Shown here: positions 23,758-35,660 of the stretch, piece by piece
Numbering within the stretch: the first letter of the stretch is position 1
How the letters are laid out: each line of letters begins with the position of its first letter
Source of the DNA: Cymbidium sinense
Lineage: Eukaryota; Streptophyta; Magnoliopsida; Asparagales; Orchidaceae
Assembly: GCA_021442155.1 (NCBI GenBank)
Contig: CM038222.1
Coordinates: 55,485,352 to 55,549,351, forward strand
Direction of reading: 5' to 3'
DNA: 64,000 bases
Translations under genes and position numbers: made by a program
Notes under the pieces: generated by a model
The model's database searches: none
Told to the model about the DNA's origin: nothing
Seen by the model: only the letters and a program-made list of their open reading frames with translations

Positions 23758-23952
23758 GATAATATAACCTCAAAATGAATCTAAAGTGTGCATTCAAGTA
23801 GCTTCAAAGAAATTCCTTGGGTTTGTTGTTCAGGGAATAGAAATAGATCCGAAAAGATCAAAGCTATCTTAGAAATGCCACCTCCTAAGAGTTTAACTCA
23901 ACTCATCCTTCAAGGATGGTATATCTAAGATGCTTTATCTCCAATCAGGGAG

Positions 23953-24294
23953 ATGCAAGCCATTTTAACACTTGTCAAAAGGATGCCAAGTTCAAGTGGG
24001 ATGACAAGTGCCGATGCTTTGATACATCAAGATTTGGTGAAGTACCGTTCTAGCACTATCCAAAGCCACTCATCCTACACCGCATTGGATGACTCTCTCG
24101 GTGCTTTGTTGGCCCAAGATAACGATGAAGGGAAGGATAATGCTCTCTATTATCTCAGTCATCGTCTTATTCTTGCTGAAGCAAACTACCCACCTATTGA
24201 GAAACATTGCCCAGCTTTGATCTTTGCCTCTCAGAGGCTACGACACTACATTCTTTCTCATAAGGTGAACTTGATCTCAATAACCAATCCATAG
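23953..24294 (+). pseudogene. pol: RNase H (RT-linked) of the Tat/Ogre element, partial
   Basis: The open frame contains LDDSLGALLAQDNDEGKDNA, then ALYYLSHRLILAEANYPPIE and KHCPALIFASQRLRHYILSH. This is the RNase H tether that follows Ty3 RT (usual pattern: LGA.L.Q......E..I.Y.SR.L...E.NY...EKE.LA.V.A..K.RHYL). Its first 30 residues run in a shifted frame relative to RT. It would degrade RNA in the RNA-DNA hybrid. Truncated after the LISI motif by a TAG at about 24292. Confidence 0.9.
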
Positions 24295-24469
24295 TAGTAC
24301 CACATGACATGGCCAACACTATTGGGACATTTGGCATGATGGTTCATAATTCTCTCATAGTTTGACATCACATTTGTACCTCATAAAAGGACAAGCTAGG
24401 ATTTCTTAGAAGCACAATTTCCTAATTCTCCGCTTAGTGATGATCTCCGATGAACAAATCATGAACTTG

Positions 24470-24900
24470 GGGAGGTTGACAACCGCCGATGGGAGATGTA
24501 TTTTGGGTGCGCCTTTTCATAAAGGGGAAGCACCACGATCTACTCTTCCAATAAAGACAAGGGTGGAATAGTTCTCTAACTACCATGTGATGAGATTCTC
24601 ATACTATCTTTCCAACCCCCGCACCAATGAAGCAGTATGAGGCTTTGATTGCCTGAGTTAGCCATCACTCCAATGTCAAGAGCATCGCATCTTTGAGATT
24701 CTCGCTCATCAACCGACACGGGTCCTACAAGGTTCTCAAACCCAAGCTTCATCATTACCGAGTATACCATGAAGCTATTGGCCCAAATTCCTGAAGTCGC
24801 CATCTACAAGGCTCCCCAAGCAGAGAACATAACAGTAGATGCTTTTGGCCAAACTTGCCAAAGAATTAGCATGTCTGGAAGATGAATCCATTTCAATAAG
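24470..24900 (+). pseudogene. pol: Second (archaeal-type) RNase H, lineage marker, broken
   Basis: Frame pieces read RRWEMYFGCAF (about 24485-24515), then MKQYEALIA (about 24625), then KVLKPKLHHY and AIGPNS segments to about 24790, matching the second RNase H of Tat elements (W.MYFDGA, N.AEYEALI.GL, V..P.L..Y, ..VPR..N..AD.LAK.A). The catalytic Asp of the first motif is lost (FGCA for FDGA), and the Glu of YEAL is kept. This extra RNase H between the RT-linked RNase H and integrase is specific to the Tat lineage, so it supports the classification. Confidence 0.78.
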
Positions 24901-25059
24901 GATCCAAAATAGACAAGTCATCCCTTATTGATGGAACTCATCGAGAGACTTTCTCTTGAAGGGAGGTTGTCACTAAAGGACAAGGAGTTGGATTGAGGCA
25001 ACCATTCATAGACTATTTGAACACCCACAAACTACCTTAAGAAAAGTCACAATCGAAAG

Positions 25060-26110
25060 AGAGCTCTCTCTATGCTCTGATCCCTATAGTCCTTTGATCA
25101 AATGTGTTACGTTGTTAGATAAACATGAAGCCCATGCAATTGAGGTACATTCAAGTGCGCATATCAATCTAGTCCAAGAAAGATGAAGATCAAGAGGATA
25201 CTACGTTCATGATGATAATGTAGCTAGATATCTAGTGTGTCGCATGGCGTGGTCCTCCACCAACCACAACATTCTACACTACATTGGCCTCATGGCCATT
25301 CGAGTGTTGGGGTGATATTGTGGTTCGACGATCCTCCTTCTTCCAAGGGGCATCGCTCAACTTAGCTACCACCGACTACTTTTGAACCAAGGAAGCAATC
25401 CTACTAGGTCACAACTCAAGATGTGCTTCAACAAGAACCATATGTATATAGTTGGGTGCCTCAATAATTATATTTGATAATGGTACCGCATTCAAACCAC
25501 CAAGATCAACAACTTTAAGAGACAGAGATTGGAGATACTCCACCATCTATTACCCCAGAGCAAATGGCTTAGCAGATGCATTCAACAAAATTCTCATCCA
25601 AATATTAAAGAAGACTCTTGATAACAATAAGCGACAGTGGAATGAGCAGTTGGTTCAAGCCTTGTGAGCCTACCGCACCACATACCGAACTTCAACTCAT
25701 TCTACCCATTTTCGGTATTCAAGCCATTCTACCTTTAGAAGTTCAACTCTCGTCACTAAGGATAGCAATGGGTAGTAAGATCACTATAGAGCATAAGGCA
25801 AAGTTATAGTTAGAAGAGCTCAAAGGTTTGGAGGAGAGTCTCCTATGGGCGCCAACCTCAAGCCAGGCCAAGGCCAAATTCAAGCTCACAACAAGTGGTT
25901 GCCTAGGTATTTTCAAAGGAGAACATGTTAGTCCTAAGGAGACTAATTGTTACCCATCAAAAGATGGGAGGCAAGTTTGAACTCACTTGGGAAGGCCCCT
26001 ATGTCATAGAGAAGGCCTACCAAGGAGGATCTTATCAGCTCATTAATTGTAATGGGAAACACCCGATGCTTCTAATTAATGGGCTCTATCTAAAGAAATA
26101 TAATCCATAA
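25060..26110 (+). pseudogene. pol: Integrase of the Tat/Ogre element, broken
   Basis: An N-terminal zinc-binding part is scarcely visible (VHSSAHINLVQ and RGYY segments, about 25150-25205). The catalytic core shows WPFECWGDIV (about 25297) and a TTDYF segment (about 25370), then DNGTAFK (about 25474), then YYPRANGLADAFNK (25549-25590), where the third catalytic residue, usually Glu (NG.AE), is Asp. The C-terminal part at 25925-26110 is intact for 61 codons: KFELTWEGPYVIEKAYQGGS, then YQLINCNGKHP and LYLKKYNP. It has no chromodomain, as expected for Tat. Several stops and frame changes separate these parts. Confidence 0.88.
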
Positions 26111-27473
26111 AATCAATCATGTTTGAAAATAATTCTATCAATCAACAAAAATCTTATTCCATTTCATCAAAATATTCTCTTCTTTCAAAGCGTTGTTTGT
26201 TTGTCTCTAATCAGATGCGTGTTTAGGTAGAGTCCCTGGCATCCTATCCCTCTTTCTAACACAAACACAATCTCTGAGCTATTAATAAAAGAGAACCCGA
26301 GAGGCATCCTATTTCGATTAGCACAACTAAGTTAGGTGTAAGAGAACCCCAAGCGACATCCTTTCTTAGTGGGAATTCCTATTTTCCATCTCTGACACCA
26401 TTTTGTCAAAATCCCCTAACGTGTTTAGGGTAGGTGTGTAAGAGTCCCCTAGAGGCGTCCTATTTCCTTTTAACACAAGCACAACAACAAACACAAATCC
26501 TTTGTCTTGAGCTATTTGATGTGGAAACAAGTGCCCCTATGGCACTCACTAATTAGCTACTCTAGGTTGAGTCTACATGCACTCACTAATTAGCTATTTT
26601 GGAAGATGTAAGACTATAATGCATTCTTTCTAGCATGATTGTCGCAAACCAACGGGTTTGATTTGTTGCCTAAAGCAACTGATCACCCTAGTGGTCTTTT
26701 GTAGTGGAATATGTGAGTCCCCGAGCTTTCTTCCCTTCAATTGATCATTGAAACTGAAGACACCTTTGGTCGTGATAGTTCACCCATCTCAAGTTATTCT
26801 CTTTGGTTCAAGAATCTAGATAGGTCTAGTCGATATAAGTTCTTAGTATGATCCATCACAAACCAATGGAATCCATCAAAATAATAAAAAATGAAATAAT
26901 CGACTATCTTTGAGTTGATCTAAGTCCCCAAATTCATCAATACCCCAAAGTTGTTTCAATTTGTTTTGCCAATAGATCTCAAAGAATGTCCCTACTTTGA
27001 GGATGTAAGTTTACTACGCTTTCTTCCTAGTACAACCCCGCATATCAAAAGGCATTTTGGTCATAGTCCTACTATGTGTTTAGTAGACTACCCCTTTGGA
27101 TTGGTAAATCTAAATTAGTCAGTCATGGCTCCTACCAGTCCATCAAACCTGTGGTCCATCTCAAAAATCCAAATCTAAAATTGAAGCAAATTCAACTCTC
27201 TTCCCGAACTTTCTCCCAAATACTCAAATCAAATCAAACCCCTGATCCCTTTATGGATGACTTGAACGCTTCCAAGTGGAAGGTTCATACTATCCCAGTG
27301 GATTCCTCCTTCCCTCTCTTATGTACCTTAACATAAGTAGAGACATTGCAAAGTTCTTGGATTCCTGCACCTCGTTAGTAGATCATCTTTGTTAGTGCTT
27401 GTGATCAGTTGTTGGTCATTGTCAACACAAATATGTGTATTCCTTGTCCACACCATGCCTATTGGGCACCCTT
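26111..27473 (+). other. 3' untranslated part of the Tat/Ogre element
   Basis: This is non-coding sequence between integrase and 3' LTR. It has a short dispersed repeat (see 26225-26470) and a duplicated CACTCACTAATTAGCTA block (about 26546 and 26581). No clear polypurine tract is seen immediately before the LTR at 27474, where the family should have one. An 86-codon frame at 27076-27336 is not recognised. Confidence 0.6.
26225..26470 (+). repeat. Short irregular repeats in the 3' untranslated region
   Basis: An AGAGnCCC...GGCATCCTAT-like block recurs four times (about 26229, 26290, 26340 and 26425), each followed by AACACAA-like sequence. Spacing is 50-85 bases. Confidence 0.6.
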
Positions 27474-27799
27474 TGTTAACCTCATTTTTAGAATGAGTTA
27501 TCAACCCCTCCATCTTAGACATAGGACTCCTCTTATACTTTAAGAGATCCTTAGTCCTAAGACACATCTAGTGATTAGGTGGACACTCAATCTAACCCCA
27601 GAGACTTAGAATACTTCTAAGAGTAGGTCATACCTTAGGGTGTTAGAAAATCACCCTATATTTGAACCACTTTCCTTACTTTCTTCCTTCAAGTCAAACT
27701 CAAAATTAAATCAACATGAAACCCAAAATCAATTCAAGCCTAATTGATTTTCTCCAAACTCAAATCAATGTCATAAGATTGAAACCCATGTTTGAAACT

Positions 27800-28560
27800 C
27801 CAAATTCCAAACATTTCCTAAGTCCTTAATTTCCCTCCTAAGGACTTATCCTAAAAATCATCTTCAAATCAATTCAAATTCATGAATTTTTCCATAACCC
27901 ATTTATATTCTCATTTATATTCACATATATAAATGAAAAATAAATGAAATATAAATTCAAATCAAATTCCAAGTTGAAATTCCAAATCTTGCCTAAGTCC
28001 TTTGATTTCCCTTTAAGGACTTTGCCTAAAAAATCATCTCCAAATCAATTCAAATTCATGAATTTTTCCATAACCCATTTCATCTATATTCACATATATA
28101 AATGAAATATAAATTCAAATCAAATTCCAAGTTGAAATTCTAAACTCCAAAATTTCCCTAGTCCTTAATTTCTCTCTTACGGACTTAGCCTAAAAATCAT
28201 CTTCAAATCAATTCAAATTCATAAAATTTTCTCACATCTCATTTATATTCACATATATAAATGAAATATAAATTCAAATCAATCAAACTAAATCCAAAAT
28301 TCAAGTTCAATTCACAAATCTTTCCTAAGTCACCTTGATTTTCTCTTAAGGACTTAGCCTAAATCATGTTCAAATCACTTCAAACTCATGAAATTTTCTC
28401 ATAACCCATTTATATTCTCATTTATATTCACATATATAAATAAAATATAAATTTAAATAACCAAAATTAACTGCAAAAATTAAACTCAAATTCAATCAAA
28501 ATCTCACCTAAGCCTTTCAAGTGAAATTTTTGAACTTAGCCAAATCAACTTCAAATCAAG
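27800..28560 (+). repeat. Tandem array of about 170-bp units in LTR 2
   Basis: About 4-5 units start near 27815, 27985, 28150, 28320 and 28500. Each unit has CCTAAGTCCTT, AAGGACTTAGCC, TCAAATTCATGAA and TTTATATTCACATATATAAA blocks; the last is partly palindromic. The same array is at 33780-34540 in LTR 3 and, inverted, at about 48640-49110 in solo LTR 4. It is missing from LTR 1. Confidence 0.85.
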
Positions 28561-28799
28561 CCAAACTCTTGATTTTTCTTCATGATTCAATCAATCCTTT
28601 AATCATGAATCCAAATATAAATACAAACTTCAATCACTTAACCAAACTCAATTCAAAAATCAAGCCAAAATCCATTTCATGTTCACCCTTTGAACTTGAA
28701 ATTGTCAAATAAATCAAAACCCGTTTGACTTCAATCCACTTGCAAATTGATTTATATTTCAATCATAAGTCCATATGTGAGTTCAATCAAACTTAAATA

Positions 28800-29620
28800 A
28801 AGGTTTCCATTTGACCCACTTATTCACTTGACCCAAAGTGACCTAAAGTATCTTTATGAGCCAAATTCTAATCTAACTAAATTGGATTGAACTACCTAAA
28901 TCTCATCATGATCAACAATCATCATGAGATGATCAATCACTCAAATCGGGTCAAACCAAGTGAAACCTAAGGGTTGACCAAGTCAACATTTAACCAAAAT
29001 GAAACCAACATAGCCAAAATCTACCATAGGCCAAATTGATTGAAATCAATGATCTAAGTTCATTCATGATCAATGTTTGAACTTGACCAAGTCAACATTT
29101 GAGCCTAACCTAACTCATTGGACTTGACCCAAGTTGACCCAACTTGATCTAAAAAGTCAAAATGTGTCAAAACTTGATCTAAGCCTAATTGATTGAAACC
29201 AATGGGTTGAGTTCATTCTAAACCACTTGTTGAACTTGACCAAAGCCTCAATTGGCCAACTAGACCTAACTGCCCAATTGACCTTGAACCCAAGACTTGA
29301 ACCTAACTTGACCTAAAGGGTCATATTGAGCCAAATTCAAACTTAACCAAAATTATTGAAACAAAGATATCAATCCAATATGACCAACCAAACATAAACT
29401 TACCCATGACCTAAAATAGTCAAATGGGTCAAATTAATCAACTTGACCCATTTGACCTAAATGAAGTAATATAACCAAATTCAAACCTAAACTAAATTGA
29501 ATCAAACCAAAGCCACCAAAACATTTCAAATGTTCAAATGAACTTGACCCAACCTTGTTTGACCTAATTGACCACTTGGTCAACTTGACCTGTTGACCCA
29601 TTTTGACCTAAATGGATCAA
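28800..29620. promoter_or_regulatory. GGTCAA/TTGACC-rich region in LTR 2
   Basis: There are many TTGACC and GGTCAA motifs in both orientations (for example TTGACCAAGTCAACATT and TTGACCCAAGTTGACCC), spaced 10-40 bases apart. They have the W-box core. Function is inference. Confidence 0.5.
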
Positions 29621-32600
29621 CATGAGCCAAATCACATCAAACCAACTCCAAATTCAATGATACTTGGCCAAACCAATTTTCTCATCATATCAAACATACC
29701 AAACAAATGGTCAAATGATCATTTTACCTATCATAAGGTAAATTTTGGCCAATTCCACTTAAATTTGGTCAAATCCTCTTCATACCCACTACTCAAATTA
29801 AAGTGAACACTGGGAGGGTGGTGCACCCAATGGGTTTGGGTCAGCATAGCCAATGGTCAAACCATGAAATGGCCACATGGGAATCATACCTCCACTTGTT
29901 TTGAGCACATGGGAGTTCACCTTCCCACTCCTCTGGCAAACCAAACTCAATGACCCATCTAACAACCTAACAAACTCACTAAATCAGGGCAATTGATCAA
30001 AAATGGCATGGCAAGCTTCGGCCATCCGATTACCAAAGGGGGAGATATACTCCCCCTAATTCATTTCAAATTTAACATTCCTCGATTCGATTGAACATAA
30101 AGAAGCTAGAGAAGCAATTCATTAACCTCTCCAAGCTTCCTATAGTGATTTCAAAACTTCATTTCTAGATTTTCAGAGCTTGAAAATAAGGGACCTCCAT
30201 TGAAGAGCCAACTCACTCCACACTCAAAGTGCAATTCCTTTTGTACACTCTCAACCAATCAGCTCACCTAAACTCTTCCTAAGTTCTAAAGCAAGGGAGG
30301 AGCCATCTTGATCAAAAACCAAAGAAAATTGGTCCATAGAAGCATCCACTCAACCTCAAGAGCTCAAACTCAAAGAAAGCTTCTAACCAAACAAAGCTTC
30401 CAAGAGAATCAAAATGATCACCTAGGGTTAGCCATTTTTCAAGCTTAATCTAGCTATGGTTTGGATATTTGTGAAGTGAGTGATAGTCCCGAAGAATCTT
30501 AACCGTTAGATGTGATCTAGGTTACATGTTGATGGTGTGGGTTGAGTTTCATCCCAATGAAGCTCAATCTAGCTCAACATTTCAAATATTAACAAATCCA
30601 TGGCTCACGAGGATAGGATGGATCTGCCATCCATCCACATTTTGGATGGATGGTCGAGATTAAAATGTGTAATATATATATTTTCCTTGATCCATTTTAA
30701 TCTCACCATATTGCCATCTAGAATCATAAGTCAAAGAGCTATGATGATGGGTTAAATACTGCTCAAATGTAAAGCACATAAAGATCACGGCACACCATAC
30801 AATGATTAATAATATAATTAAGCTTTAAATAATTCCAAATTAATCACCAAACCTTTTAAAATCCATACCTAAGTGTCGAAAAATCAAAAAAATTATGAAA
30901 TAAATTGCATATGAAAGATAATTGAACATAGAATATTCTAAAATTAATTTCAATGGATTTTGAATAGTATTTTTTTTTCTGAATATGGGCTTATTGGGAA
31001 TATTAATTTGCTAATTACCCTTTAATTAATCCTCTAATTAATAAACTTTTGTGCTTAGTGGAGGCTCCTGCCTCCCAATTTTCTTTAGATTTATTGGATT
31101 AATTAAAAAAATTGCTAGTTCATTCCTTAATTACTCTTAATGTAATTAAGTTAATTAAAGAATTAGTGGTTTAACCTCCGATTGAGTCAATTAAGTTTGA
31201 TTAAGTGGATGTGAGGTTTGGGAATAATTTTGGGATACTTTCTTTGAGCCCCTAAACCCCTTGTCTCTTTAATACATCAATTAAGGGTTAATTCAACCCC
31301 TTATTTTCATAAAAATTCAAAACCTTCGAACTAATTAACATATCTTGAGATGCTTAAGTGTTCAAGATAAAGTACATCAAGGAAATCAAAACCCAACTCA
31401 CATGTGAGAGGGGTTATGAAATTACTTAAGTTAAAACCCCACTAATTAATCATTAATCATAAGTCAAATTGCATTAGCCTTTTCTTCCAGGTGCATTGCA
31501 AATTTAAATTCTTGTGATTTTATGTCATCTTATTGGCATAATTATTTGATTAAATATACTAAGATGGTATAGGTAAGGGGTAATTAATGCACTTAATTCA
31601 TACATTAACTTAATCAAAATATAAAATGGATCTAATCATCTAAAAATTGAACTTAAATATCATACACATGTGGGGATGGGTTAAGAACAACAAACTCACC
31701 TTACATTTCTCAAATTAAATCAAACTCAAAACAAAACCAAACCTTTCTTTAAAAAATAATTTGTTTTGCTTTAAGCTTTCTTATTTCATAAGATTGTCTT
31801 TAGAATTAATTAGGGTGAATGTATTTACATGCTTTCATCATTTTAGTTCCTTCCCAACATGCTAAATATGTATGTCATATGATTTTCATGCATTCATTCT
31901 TTCCAAAAATCAAAATGAAAGTGAAATGTCTCTTTTATGTCAAATTGCATGTTTTGGCTAAAAATAGGAATATGAGTGGCTATTATCACTATTAAATCCA
32001 AATTATTTATAAAATATATGAATAAATTACCAAAATTAAAGGTGTGTTACTTATATTTTATTTATGAGCTTACATGTGAGTAAAATATAAGGATGTGCTT
32101 AGTGGTTTTCTTCTCTCTTTTAGTATAGTTTGAATAGATTTGATAAAGTTACCATTTAAAAAGAACCTAACACTTGTCTAATTTCATCTCCTATTCATTC
32201 CTATGCTATTACTTAAGAAGGATCACTACACTTGTACATATAAATAGCATAAAAAAAATTTTAAATCAACCAACACAAACTTTTGCATTCTGTCTTTTCC
32301 ATTTTTTTTCTTTCGTACATATGCTTGTATTTAAGGAAAGTGGTATATTACCTAGACAACCCGGATTGTAGCTTTAAGTAGCTAAGTAGGTCTTGTACTT
32401 TAATCCGGTTAAAATGATGATACTCACTTATGTCTTTTCATACATTCATGTGGATGTAAAATTGGTAAGAAACCCCTTTTCTAATTAATAAAAAAATCAT
32501 GCATCACATTCAAATTTTTCTTAAGTAAACTACTTAGCATTCATTATAAGGTGAGCTAAACATTCTCATTTGCATGTATAGATATGCTTAGGATTCATCC

Positions 32601-33779
32601 ATATGCATGTTATATATGTTGGAAAAGAAATGAAGTGATGTGTGTTTGGTGAATTAAGTTCACTTTACTTAATCTTAAAATGTCTTTCTTTTTTAATAGG
32701 TTTGTTTAGAATTGATCTAAACTTAAGATTAATTAAAACACATAATAAAACATTCACTAAAAAAAATTAAACATAAATCTACTTTAGAAATCATTTTAAT
32801 GGAAGGAAAGAGAAGTTCTCTCTCTCTTTTCCTCTTTAAAACTTAGTAATTAATTGTGATTCATTCAAACCAAATAAAAATACAAAATAAAATCAACCCA
32901 AATCAGTAAAATAACTTAAAAATAAAACTATCCTCTAAGTTGAACACTTTCACATTTAGAAATACAAACCCTAAAACCATAGTTAAGCATATCACACAAA
33001 ACTTCTAAAGCACACACATTTAAACTAAGTTATCACTTCTAGTTTTAGGTTAGGGTGGTGCATGGATTGATATTTTCTTTTGTTTTATGATATATATTTT
33101 TGTGATGTTAAGTGAATATGTGCAATGAATAATGATGATTTAGTCTAATCATTATTTTCTATAATGGACCTATAACATGTAATAAATAAAATATAAATAC
33201 TTTACTGTGCTTATACCCCTAAGCATAATTCAATATGTCTTACCACCTATGCTAAGTCAATATACATGCTTAGGATTTGATTTTATTTTTCTAATCTTTG
33301 TTTTAGCAAGAGCCAAATTTATTTTTCTTTTCATGTAATTTTGCAATTAAGATTTTGAACATTATTATGGGGATTATGATTTATATGGTTATAAGATCTC
33401 ATCTTTTGTACTATGTGAAGCCTTGGGAGCATGTTGACCTCATTTTTAGAATGAGCTCTCAACCCCTCCATTTTAGACAGAGGACTTCTCTTAGACTTTA
33501 AGAGTCTCTTAGTCTTAAGACACATCTAGTGATTAGGTGGACACTTCAACCTAGCCCTAGAAGACTTAGAAGAGTTAACCATAGGAATAGGTCATGCCTT
33601 AGGAGTGTTAGGAAATTTCCTACCCTTTAGCTTAAACCATTCCACACTTTCCTTCTTTCAAGTCAAACTCCAAAATCAATTCTATTTGATTTTCTACAAA
33701 CTCAAATCAATTCCATGATTCAATTCCATGATTGAAATCCATGATTGAAAGCTATGATTGAAACTCATGATCAAAATTT

Positions 33780-34540
33780 ATCAAAAATTCCTAAGTTCAA
33801 ATTTCCTAAGTCCTTAACCCTTTCTTAAGGACTTAGCCAAAATTATGATTCAAACTTATTCAAAGCTTTGAGATTTTCTCATAATCCATTTATATTCTCA
33901 TTTATATTCACATTTATAAATGAAATATAAATTCAAACCCATCAAAGCAAATTTAAAAATCAAAATCAATTCATAAAATTTTCTGAAGTCCCTTTAATTT
34001 TCCATTAAAGTATTTACCAAAATCAACCCTAAACCTTGATCAAACCTATTCAAATTCAAGAGATTTTCTCAAAACTTATTTATATTCTCATTTATATTTA
34101 TATTCTCATATATAAATGAAATATAAATATAACTCAATCAAATCAAACCCTCAAATTAAATTTCAAATTTAAAATCCTTGAAATTCCCTTAAATCCCTTA
34201 ATTTTCCATTAATGGATTTAACATAAACTTTGATCAAACTCATGAGATTTTCTCAAAACTCATTTATACTCTCATTTATATTCTCGTATATAAATGAAAT
34301 ATAAATATACATCAATCATATCCAATTCAAAAATTAAATTTCAAATTAAAAATTCTCTTAAATCCTTTAAATTCCCTATGATGGATTTAACCTAAATCAT
34401 GATTAAACCTTCAAATCCTTGAAATTTTCTCATAATCCATTTATATTCTCATTTATTTTCACATATATAAATGAAATATAAATTCAAACGATGAAAACCA
34501 ATTCCAAAAATCAAACTCAAACCCACTTTGCCTTTCAAGC
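33780..34540 (+). repeat. Tandem array of about 170-bp units in LTR 3
   Basis: Equivalent of the array in LTR 2, with the same CCATTAA-GGA-TTTA, TGAGATTTTCTCA and TTTATATTCTCATTTATATT blocks. The palindrome TGAGATTTTCTCA is more regular here. Confidence 0.8.
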
Positions 34541-34819
34541 CAAAATCTTGAACTTAGCCAAATCACTTTCAAATCAAGCCAAATCCTTGATTTTCTCTCA
34601 TGGTTCAATCAATCCTGCAATTATGAGCTCATATATAAATCCAAACTTCAATCATTCAATCAAAACCCAAATCAAACCCAAAACCCTTTCATATTCTTCC
34701 TTTGAATATGAAATTTTCAAATGGATCAAAATCATTTGACTTCAAACCACTTGTAAATGGATTTATATTTCAATCATAAGTCCATATACAAGATCAATCA
34801 ACTTCAAATCAAGCTTTGA

Positions 34820-35660
34820 CCAAGCCATTTGACCCACTTAGGCTCACTTGACCCAAAGTGACCTAAAGTACCCATGAGCCAACTTTGATCCTAACCAAAT
34901 TGGATTGAACCAAACTCATATACCTCTCATCATGATCAACAATCATCATGGGATGATCAATCAATCAAATTGGTCAAACCAAGTCAAACTAAGGGTTGAC
35001 CAAGTCAACACTTAACCTAAAATGAAACTTACATAGCCAAACTCCACTATAGGCCAAATTGATTGAAACCATTAATCTAAGTTCACTCACGACTTTTGTT
35101 TGAACTTGACCAAGCCAACATTTGAGCCTAACCTAGCCCAATTGGCCCACTTGATTGAAGTTGACCCATTTTGACCTAAAGGGTCAAAATGTGTCAAAAC
35201 TTGATCTAAGCCAAATTGATTGAAACCAATGGGTCAAGTCCATCCCAAATCACTTGTAAAACTTGACCAAAGCCTCAATTGGCCAACTAGACCCAACCTA
35301 GCCCAATTGACCTTAGACCCAACATGACCTAAAGGGTCATGTTGAGCCAAAATTGAACTTAACCCAAATTGATTGGAAACAAAGATACCAATCCACTCCA
35401 TATGACTAACCTAACCTAAACCTACCCTTGACCTACCTCAAATAGGTCAAATGGGTCAAATAGGTCAACTTGACCCATTTGACCTAAATGAAGTCATATG
35501 AGCCAAAACCAAATATATACCAAATTGAATCAAACCAAAGCCACCAAAACATTTCAAATGGTCATATGAACTTGACCCAACCCTTGGTTTGACCCAATTT
35601 GACAATTGGTCAACTTGAAGTTGACCCATTTTGACCTAAATGGGTCAACATGAGCCAAAC
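34820..35660. promoter_or_regulatory. GGTCAA/TTGACC-rich region in LTR 3
   Basis: About a dozen TTGACC or GGTCAA motifs lie in 35420-35660 alone, including GGTCAACTTGACCC. This is the best preserved of the four clusters. Confidence 0.5.

Larger units (their letters stand above)
27474..33431 (+). repeat. 3' LTR of the Tat/Ogre element (LTR 2), first part
   Basis: It starts TGTTAACCTCATTTTTAGAA and follows LTR 1, but keeps the 1.5-1.7 kb that LTR 1 has lost. It is interrupted after 33431 by LTR 3. The host LTR resumes at 40992 (second part to 42602). Net length of the two parts is about 7.57 kb. Confidence 0.92.
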
